Assembly: GCA_904501885.1 (NCBI GenBank)
Contig: CAJGCP010000001.1
Coordinates: 1-64,000 of the forward strand
Length of the DNA stretch: 64,000 bases
Source of the DNA: an uncultured Acetatifactor sp.
Lineage (GTDB): Bacteria; Bacillota; Clostridia; Lachnospirales; Lachnospiraceae
Direction: 5' to 3'
In this document: positions 48,965-58,000 of the stretch, one piece after another
Position numbering within the stretch: position 1 is the stretch's first letter
How the letters are laid out: every line of letters begins with the position of its first letter
The notes under the pieces: generated by a model
Told to the model about the DNA's origin: nothing
The model's input: the letters and a program-made list of their open reading frames with translations, nothing else
Database searches by the model: none
Program-made: the position numbers and the translations under genes

Positions 48965-50567
48965 TACACAGCCCGTTTCTGCTTGCCAAGGTGCTTTTCT
49001 TCTTCGCAACATCCAAATAGGTTACAAAGAAATCATTTTCGGCGGTCAGGGGCAGATATTCCTGCCATTCCACCGAAACATTGTGATAGCGGCCGTCTCC
49101 GCCGTAGACACTGACAATATCCACACGGTCCTCCATGTCGTAGGAGTAGGCGGTAATGCGAGTTTCGTCACAGCCCTCCAAGGAGTTTAGATAGGCGGAT
49201 TTCAATATGTACGGGGTCTTGGTATCCGGGTGTACCAGGTGGGATTGGTTCACCTTGTTTGCCAGCACTTCGCATTCCCGCAGGGAGAATAGCTGAGGTG
49301 TCTTGGGAATGGGATCCAAGGAGTGCACCGGACGTTCCTGATACATGGGGATGGCAAGCAATGGTGCCAGATCAAAAAATACCGCTTTGAAATATTCCTC
49401 ATTTTTTGAAATAAAATTATCCCGAATCACATCATAGGAATAGGAGGTGTAGCTCTCTGTGGGCAGAAGCAAAGCTCTGCTTTGACTGTGCTTGGTAAGT
49501 ATGGTGTTCATACGGTTGCGTTTGATAAAGTGGAAATCGTCGCCGTATCCGATTTTGGATAAAATCAGATCCACCATATTGGTTTGTGCCAAAGGGGTGA
49601 ACAGGGTGCGGTACTGCACCTCGTTGGTACGGTCTAAGGCATCAAAGAGCACTTCGAAGTCGGAATTGGCCATACTCATAAAGTCGTCGTTTTCGCGGAT
49701 GGCCTTTTCATTCAAGCGCTGGAGCTTTTTCTCGCCCCGCTTTACGATGCGTTCAATTTGTTGCTCGCTTTTTTGTTCTAAGTGGGAAGCATCTCTGGAA
49801 AAGCACAGCTCCGGTCCGCCTTGCGCACCGTAGTGTAGCACCACCTGCTCCTGATAAAAGGGTTTGGGTTTGGTGACGGTGGCGTGAAGGGTTTGGCTTC
49901 TGGTGCGGGTCTGTAGCTTACCGTTGGAATCCCGATAGGTTTCTGTCCATGTGATGGTTCTGTAGCCGTGATAGGTTTCCGTGCCCATTTCGTGTACCAA
50001 CCGCTTTTCAAACAGGAAAGGGTTGCCGTTAAAATTTCCGGCCAGGGTGTCCAAGGTGGACATTTCTTCCTCTCTTGTTTCTCGGAAGTCATAATTTTGC
50101 TTCATGTCCTGTTCCTGTTCGATGGTAAATGTATCATCGAAGGAAATCAGGGGCATGACATCTTCGATTAATTTGATGCTGTCCCAAGCGTTGAATAGTT
50201 TATTCAAAGGCAACATCTGGTTGTTGGCTTGTTGCAATAATTCCTCTGTCCGATGTTCTGATTCGTCGATGTCTGCTTTTAATTCTCTGATTCTAGGTGT
50301 CAGCTTCAGGATCACCAGGGGAATCAATAGAATTGTAATACACAGTAGCACCCGCAGAAAACGAAGCCAGTTCCGTTTGCGTTTCAACTTAGTCAACTGT
50401 TCCCGATATTTTGCCAGTTCGTTTACCGTGTGACGGTTTTCTTCGATGTCAATACGGGATTTGCCAACCAGTTCTTCAAAAAAACGGGTGGTTTTATCCG
50501 TATGCGCTATCTTTAATTTCTTCTCGTAGTCTTCCAACGGGTTATAAATCATCCGGTCCGTTATCAT
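48954..50567 (-). CDS. Large single-pass membrane protein of unknown function, beside lemA
   Basis: I do not recognise this protein of about 537 residues. Charged helical or coiled-coil stretches flank one membrane helix at about 69-89 (FLRVLLCITILLIPLVIL). The remaining 440 residues are soluble, with mixed alpha/beta character and a segment rich in Thr and aromatics (YHGYRTITWTETYRDSNGK, then LQTRTRSQT). The start is uncertain: a near-perfect anti-SD match AGGAGGTGAT lies at 50575-50566 and overlaps the GTG/ATG at 50570/50567, while the next ATG is at 50552. Its place between galM and lemA on one strand suggests work with LemA at the membrane; this is only context. Confidence 0.6.
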   Translation of the reverse strand: MITDRMIYNPLEDYEKKLKIAHTDKTTRFFEELVGKSRIDIEENRHTVNELAKYREQLTKLKRKRNWLRFLRVLLCITILLIPLVILKLTPRIRELKADIDESEHRTEELLQQANNQMLPLNKLFNAWDSIKLIEDVMPLISFDDTFTIEQEQDMKQNYDFRETREEEMSTLDTLAGNFNGNPFLFEKRLVHEMGTETYHGYRTITWTETYRDSNGKLQTRTRSQTLHATVTKPKPFYQEQVVLHYGAQGGPELCFSRDASHLEQKSEQQIERIVKRGEKKLQRLNEKAIRENDDFMSMANSDFEVLFDALDRTNEVQYRTLFTPLAQTNMVDLILSKIGYGDDFHFIKRNRMNTILTKHSQSRALLLPTESYTSYSYDVIRDNFISKNEEYFKAVFFDLAPLLAIPMYQERPVHSLDPIPKTPQLFSLRECEVLANKVNQSHLVHPDTKTPYILKSAYLNSLEGCDETRITAYSYDMEDRVDIVSVYGGDGRYHNVSVEWQEYLPLTAENDFFVTYLDVAKKKSTLASRNGLCIYN

Positions 50568-50616
50568 CACCTCCTGTGTATCTCTAATGTACTGTCAGGT
50601 GTGCACCATAAATGCC

Positions 50617-51663
50617 TTATTCTACGCCGAAACGATACATTGTTCTGGAAATAAAAGGTGTATTTGCCGGCAGTGCGCAACTGGGGAAGGAAGGTTCCTT
50701 ACAGGAGTTGGGGTAGAATCCTGTTTCAAAGCAAATACCTGCACTTCCCTGATATACTACGCCGTCCTTGCCCTTTCTGTCCTTCAGTCCGCCGGCACTG
50801 TAAATCAGCAGACCGCAACAGTCGGAATGGGTTTCCATAAAGATACCGCTGCCGGGTGCCCAAATCTTGCTCATCAGGCGCATCTTTTTGTCATTGGGGA
50901 AATTGAAGTTCACATCGTATCCCTTGGCATTTTTCAGCATGATAAAATCTTCGTTTATGTCTTTGCCTACGGCTTTTCTCTGACGGAAATCGTAGGGAGT
51001 GCCTTCTACACATGCCACTTCGCCGGTGGGAATCATAAACTGATCGGAAATTAGGAAGGAATCGGTATATACTTCCATCTTGTGATCCAAAACATCCTTA
51101 TATTCATGACCTTCTAAGTTGAAATATGCGTGATTGGTGGGATTGTAGATGGTGTTTTGGTCGCTGATTGCGTTGTAGTCAATCAGCAATTCTCCGGCGG
51201 CTGTCAGGGTGTAACGGATTTTCTGACTCAGATTTCCGGGGAATCCCTGCTCCAAATGAGGGCTCACACGGGAGAACTCCACATATTCTCCTTCTTCGGA
51301 GGTGCCGGTCACAGCATCGTACAATTCATAGAAAGATTTTTTGCTACCGCTGTGCAGGTTGTGACCGTTGTAATTATCCTCTAATTGATAGTTTACTCCA
51401 TCGATGGTTACATTGGCACCTTCGATGCGGTTGGCAATTCTTCCAACATAAGCGCCGAAACCGCAACCGTTGTCATAATATTCCTCTAATGTGTCATACC
51501 CGAGCATGATATCCTTTTTATTACCATTTTTATCCGGCACCAGCAATGCCTGGATGAGAGCACCCATATCAGACAACACCACTTCTATGCCCTTTTGATT
51601 TTCCAATATGTACTTATACGCGGTTTTTCCGTCCTTTGTAGTTCCAAATGCAAGTTTTCTCAT
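50617..51663 (-). CDS. galM: Aldose 1-epimerase GalM
   Basis: This cytosolic enzyme interconverts alpha and beta anomers of galactose and related sugars. The 348 residues have the family motifs: N-terminal LSDMGALIQALLVPDKNG, GRIANRIEGANV, YNGHNLHSG with a catalytic His, NPTNHAYFNLEG with a second His, and the Glu of GICFETGFYPNS near the C-terminus. GGGAGG precedes the ATG. It is not beside other galactose genes, so it may serve sugar uptake in general. It is the first of three minus-strand genes. Confidence 0.95.
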   Translation of the reverse strand: MRKLAFGTTKDGKTAYKYILENQKGIEVVLSDMGALIQALLVPDKNGNKKDIMLGYDTLEEYYDNGCGFGAYVGRIANRIEGANVTIDGVNYQLEDNYNGHNLHSGSKKSFYELYDAVTGTSEEGEYVEFSRVSPHLEQGFPGNLSQKIRYTLTAAGELLIDYNAISDQNTIYNPTNHAYFNLEGHEYKDVLDHKMEVYTDSFLISDQFMIPTGEVACVEGTPYDFRQRKAVGKDINEDFIMLKNAKGYDVNFNFPNDKKMRLMSKIWAPGSGIFMETHSDCCGLLIYSAGGLKDRKGKDGVVYQGSAGICFETGFYPNSCKEPSFPSCALPANTPFISRTMYRFGVE

Positions 51664-51711
51664 AACGACCTCCCATGATTTTATCCCTTCTCGGGGTGTT
51701 TGTTATTTCCT

Positions 51712-51740
51712 ATTATACTGCAAAAATATAGGGTTTGAAA
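51712..51740 (-). promoter_or_regulatory. Possible promoter of galM
   Basis: On the minus strand a weak TTTCAA (51740-51735), 17 bases, then a perfect TATAAT (51717-51712), 48 bases before the start codon. Confidence 0.45.
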
Positions 51741-51894
51741 TACTAATTTTGAAAAACTGCAAGTATCAGAAAATAGGATATATTTTGGACACTATGTAGT
51801 AATAATGCACAGTTTTTGATTGGTGCTTTTGTGAAAAGTGACAAGTCGTATTGTAAAAAAGTAATAAAAAATATATTTTGATAGGTGAAAAGAG

Positions 51895-51924
51895 TATGAC
51901 GGATGTTGGTGCTTATGATAAAAT
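51895..51924 (+). promoter_or_regulatory. Divergent intergenic region with a candidate promoter for the first giant lipoprotein
   Basis: The gap 51664-52022 separates galM from the divergent lipoprotein gene and is AT-rich. A candidate extended -10, TGATAAAAT (51916-51924), has a weak -35 TATGAC (51895-51900) 18 bases before TAAAAT. A second candidate is TTGTAA at 51851 with TATTTT at 51874. A 28-codon frame (51896-51982) starts downstream of the latter, after AGGTG, but nothing shows that it is translated. No RNA motif is recognised. Confidence 0.35.
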
Positions 51925-52022
51925 GATGGTACACGAAGGTGAAAGAATGGATTCGTTTGCCTTGGTTATCGTTATTTCATAAATGAAGTTTGTAAACATA
52001 AATAATGAGGAGGAGTGAAAGT

Positions 52023-55000
52023 ATGAGATTGACAAAAAGACTGGCAAGCATTTTGGCATTGGCACTGAGCTTGTCCATGGTTCTTTCTGCATGTCAGGTG
52101 CCGGAAGGCGTGGAAATCCCTTCCGGAGTATCCATCCCGTCTGACATCTCTGACTTGACCAGCGAAGAACTGGAACAATTGGAGTCTTATTTAGAGGAAG
52201 AAGATATTTCCCTGGATACCGACGCGACAGAGGATGCAGTGTCTGATGACGATGCGCAGACCGGCGATGACGCACAGGCGGGTGATACTGCAGGTGCTGA
52301 AAGCGACGCTAATGCAGAAGGGACTGTAGATGCGGAGGCAAATGCTAACGCAGATGCAGACAAAGATATTGCTGTAAAGGGTACAGTGGATTTACCTTCC
52401 GGCCGCGATTGGGTACATAAGATTCTCAATGTAGAAGAGTATGTAAAAGCATATCCCGATTTGCAGGCAGCGTATGGCGAGAACTGGGATGGATATGTGG
52501 ACCACTATCTGACCTATGGTTTGTATGAAGGTAGAGATGAGGGTAAACTTTTCGATCCCTGGGAGTATGCAGAGGCCTATCCCGATGTAAAAGAAGCGTT
52601 TGGTGATGATGCAAATGCTATCATCGCACATTATGTAAACCATGGTATCAACGAGGGCAAGACTGCAGGTACTGCGGCAGGCTATGTGGATATGGCGGAT
52701 AAGGTGTCCAGAGAGTACATGATGAGCCATGATGTGGTGGTTCGTGGACCCAGCTCCAGACTGGATGCGTTGATTAGTCATGCAGATAATGCTCTCAAAT
52801 ATGCAAGAAACGTAGAGGGTGCCAAATACCCCACATTGTTCGTGGATGCTTACAATAGAGATACCCACGAACCGGCTACCTGGAACAGAGGCAGTAACGA
52901 CCCGGCATTTGTGTCCAATATCTATACCCAGTTTGGTTTCTTGAAGGTGCTGGATGGTTTGACCCTGTTAACTGGAGATCCCAAGTATTCCGAGGCGGCA
53001 TTGGAGCAGATTCGTTTCCGTTATGATAATCCTGAGACCAGAGATGAGCATGGCCTATTCTATGCAGGTGGTCACGCGTTTCTGGACATCTTGAATGGTA
53101 GAAAATATGGTTTGATCTATCATGAGACCAAGGACTATCAGCTTCCTTTGGAACTTTTGTGGAAGGCAGATCCGGATGGGGCGATTGCTTTCATGACCGG
53201 TTTCTGGCAGTCTCATATTCAGGATTGGTCCAGTATCATTTTTAACCGTCACGGTGAGTGGGGTAAGCCTGCCAATGATGCATGGTATACCGAGTATACC
53301 AATCCGGATCCCTGGATTCAGGCAGACACCGCACCTTTCCTTTCCACCGGTAACGATATGATGGAAATGGCGTGGTTCATGACCGCGAAGACCGGCGACC
53401 CTGTCTATGCTCTTTGGGGCGACAGAATGTTGGATAAATATATCGGTGTAAGTAATCCGGACACATTGTTGCCGGGCGAACAGTATGGTACCCCTTATGA
53501 TATGAACTACGGTGGCGACCGTTTGCTGTATTCTGTATTGGGTGCAGATTTCGTCACCAATTCCGGTTTTGATTATAAGACTGCTACCATGCAGGACTAC
53601 AAGGTGGCAGGTTCTAACTGTTTGGTAAACAGAACATCTTCCAAGTGTAACACTGCTTATGGACCTCAGGTATATGCAGAGGCGTATCGTGCGTTGGGCA
53701 ATGAAAGATTGTATGATTTCTGTGTGAACAACCTGTTGTCCTGGGCGAGATATATTTATGACCCGGTGTTGCATCGCTACAACACCCCCATCTTGAATGA
53801 TGGTACCGACCTGAATGAAGGAAAGGATGGCAAACAATTGATTGCTACCAGAACCGGTTATTATATGACGGTTGGCAAGCCCTTCCCCGAGTATGAGAGC
53901 ATCTGGGGCGGTGTTTATCCCGGCGCCATCGATGCATTGTCCATCGTAAAGCCCGAAGATGAAGATAAATACATGGAAATCTGGGAAGCAGTCCGTGCTT
54001 TCGCAAGAAATATTGGTCATGGTGACATCGGTACCCGCATGGGTGAAAATGTCAACCTAAATATGAATTCTACGGCAGCAGCACCTGAGTATGTGCAGGC
54101 GCTTTTGAAGATGTATAAATACACCGGCCACGAAGATTATCTGACTCTGGCATGTAAACTGGCAGACAGAATTGTGGCGAATATGTACGATCCTGAATAT
54201 GGCGTGTTTGACTATTATCCCAATTCTGCTTATGTAGCGTTGGAAAGTTCTCAGATGTATGTGGTATTCTGTGCAGAAGCGGCATCCCAGGGATACATCA
54301 ACGAGATCAACTTAGACCTGTGTCATGGCAACCACGACATCCCTCATCAGGGTATGGGTCAGGTGGGTCCCGACAAGGTATATTATGCGTCTACGAAGAA
54401 GGTGCAAGATTTCGTATTTGACAGAGATGAGTATACCATCATTGTAAATGTAGATCCTTCGTTGAACTTTACGGACCTTTCTGACGCAAAAGAAGCTTCT
54501 GCCATTAAGCAGATGTCTTACTTGGGCGTGATGGGAGCAGAAACTGATGGCCTTTTCCATCCAGAAAAGGGAGTGACCCGTGGAGAAATGAAGGCTATGG
54601 TGAGCACTCTGTTCGGATTTAACGACGAGGCTGTTATCGCAGATGTTTTTGCAGATGTGGATGTTGCAGCCAACCCTAATTATGAAGTAACCAGAGCAGA
54701 ATTAGCTTCTATCCTTACCAAAGCGTTAAAGGTGAAAGTGCCGGATGGACTTTGGAATTCAGGAAATGCTACTTATCGTTTGTCCGATCAGGCTTCCATT
54801 CCTGCTTGGGCAAAAGAGTATGCTGACGTGATGACCAACTACCGTATTATGGTAGACATTGAAGAAGAAGTGTTTAATGCTTCTGCAGTAGTAACCAAAG
54901 ATATGGCAGCGGGCATCTTTGCCGAGGTGGGCAGATTTATCGAACTGCCCGGCGTAAAGGCAATCATTCCTGCATTGAAACCTTTCAATGCTACCAACGA

Positions 55001-58000
55001 CGAACTTTTCTGGGAAACCATAGACGGTTCCATAGTAGAGGTGGACAGCGAAGGTAGATTGTATCCGGTTTCTGAGGGAAGCACCAAGGTTCGCGTGTCC
55101 AACGCAGACGGAACCTTTGCGGATTTGGCAGTGAATGTAGTCGTTAGAGACGATTGGATGATCAAGGAAATCCGTGTAAACGGAGAAGTTTTGAACTCCT
55201 TCAACTCTGACACCTTAGAGCATGAGATCAATTTAGATTTGGGTAACCATACTGTGCCCACTATTGAGGCAACCAGCTTCACCGGCGATCCTGTAGTGAT
55301 TGAATTGCCTGACAGCTTGCCCGGTATGGCAACACTCTATGTGCAAGGCAGTGACATGAAGTACACCTTGCAGATTAATAATGACTATGTGGATTGGTTG
55401 ATTGACGAAAACTTCAATCACAAGATTGGTACTTCCATTGAGAAAATTACCACTGACAAATATGTGTGGTTTATTAATGGTCTAACCACCAGATATTTGG
55501 CTGACTGGAAAGTTATCCCTAAGAACTGGGTAAGACCGGACTACGAAGGTTATGGATGTATGGTATTCCCCTACCGTGTGGAATACAATATAGAAGGTCA
55601 GTGCTACCTTACCTTTACCGACGATTATATGCAACTTTGTGGTGAAGAAGCAGACGATAAACTCATGGTATTTGAGATGGATATCGCTGTGAAAAACATG
55701 CAGGGCAAGGACAACGGTTACGCACTCCGTATTATGGAGCGTTTCGGAAGTACCTACCATGCAGCGGCAAGATTTGTCATCAAGGAAGACGGTATCGCCC
55801 GAGAGGTAAATTCTTCTTCTGTGGATAAGCCCACCAAGAGAGCTTTGGTAGATGGCGAGTTCGTGAATCTGAAGTTGGTATTGGATAAAAAGAACAGAAC
55901 CTTCCATTACTACTTTAATGGAGAGTTGTTGCAGAGAGACATTCCTTTCTTCCATGGAGCAAATGTGCCTAATATCTATGCGCTCTATATTGCAACCGTC
56001 AACGAGGAAGCAAACAAGGAATGCCATGCAGAGTTGTTTATGGATAATCTGAAGTGTTACCAGATTACCCACGATGCATTTGAGGAATTCATGCCTCAGG
56101 AGCCCATTGCTCCTCCTACTCCTAAGCCGGAATGGTTGGTAAATCCGATTAATATCAATTATGATAATTATAGTGCAGGCAAGACCATTCAGCAGACCAG
56201 CGTGGATCCTTACAGCGGTCATGTGGCAGAAGGTCTGTACTATGGTTATGCAACTGTAGTTAATAAGAATATTGTAGATGCAACAGCGGAAGCCACAGAT
56301 ATGGCTTTGGAAATGAAATACAATCCCAATGCCACCACCAGCGGTAACTTCCGTTATATGTTGGATGCAAATGTGCTTCAGAAATTAGGCTCGGAGGCAG
56401 AGGATAAGAATCTGGTAGTAGAGATGGATTTGGCAGTGGATGGTGAGGACGACAAGCCGCAGGGCTATCGTATCAATCTCAGCCAGGCGCTCAGTGGCGG
56501 ATATATGTCCGTGGCAAGATTCATCTTAAATGATACAGAATTCGGACGTATTATCAATACCAGCGACAAGATGGTAGATCCTACCTTGAGAACAGAAGTG
56601 CCGAAGGGTGAGTTTATGCACCTGAAGGTGGTTGTCAACAAGAAGACCAAGAGCTTCAGTTACTATGTCAATGGCGAGATGATTGAGCAGAATGTACCCA
56701 GTCTGTATTCCGGCATTCCCGACGTGGGCATTGTTCTGTTTACCGTATATAAGGAAGCAGAGGGTGAATTAGACAGCAAATTGTACGTGGATAATCTGAA
56801 TGTCTATGTAGAGGACATTACTCCGGAGCCTACTCCCAGACCCACCCATGTACCTGTTCCTACCCCTACACCGATGCCTACTGCAACCCCTCATCCTTAT
56901 CCTATCAATGAGGATTACAATAGTTATGCAGAGGGAACCCTGTTCCACGGCAAGACATCTACCGAGTATTACAGCGCTGCTGTATCAGAGAGCAATTACA
57001 CCGCTCGCGGCAAGGTAGTAGCAAAGACGGTAGTGGATTCCAACGCGGCAGCAGAAGATATGTGTATGCAGCTGGATTATGATACTGCTTATACATTGAA
57101 CTATCGTATCCACTTGGGAGATCCCTATGCATATGTTCTTGGCGCGAACGCATTCGGCAGCAGATACATCGTTGCTGAGATGGACATTGCACTGAAGGGC
57201 ACAGATGCCAAAGCGGCAGGCGTGAATGTGGCACTGAGCCAGAAACTGAGCGGCGGATATTTGTCCGTAGCCAAGTTTAAACTGACAGATGATACTTTCG
57301 CCCGTTATAAAGATTCCAACAATACGGTTACCGGCGTCGCAGCTACCAAGGGACAGTTCGGCAATCTGAAGGTTGTAATTGATAAGCAAACCAAGAAGTA
57401 TACTTACTTCTGGAATGGTCAGATAGTAGAGAGCGAAGTAAACGCGCTGTTTAGTGGTACCCCTAACCTTGGCGTGGTTCACTTCCAGGTAACCAAGGAA
57501 GCGGAAGCAGGTTTGGATATCAAGATGTATGTGGATAACCTGAAACTGTATGAGGCTGATGTGATGCCGGAAGCGCCTACTATGGCACCTGCAACACCCG
57601 CACCTACAGTAGATCCTAATGCACCCACAGCAGAGCCCACTCCGGCGCCTACTCCGGCACCCACCATCAATCCTGTGGTTGTAAACGCAACCTTCGACGG
57701 ATATGAGTTGGGCAAGATGATGCATACCATCTCCGAAGATTACTGGGCGGGTAAGTTGGCAGAAAGCTATGGACATGAGAAGGGTATCGTAGTGGCAAAG
57801 ACCACAGTAGATCCGGATGCGGCAACCAATGACTACTGCCTGGAGTTCACCCCCAGAACTTCATTGGAAGATAGATTCCACACCCTGAACTTCCGTATGA
57901 ATATTGATGCAGAGCATCAGGTAAGTCTCGGAAGTTCGGTGGATGAGAATAAGTATTTGGTAGTGGAAATGGATTTGGCCATCAAGGGCCGGGATGCAAA

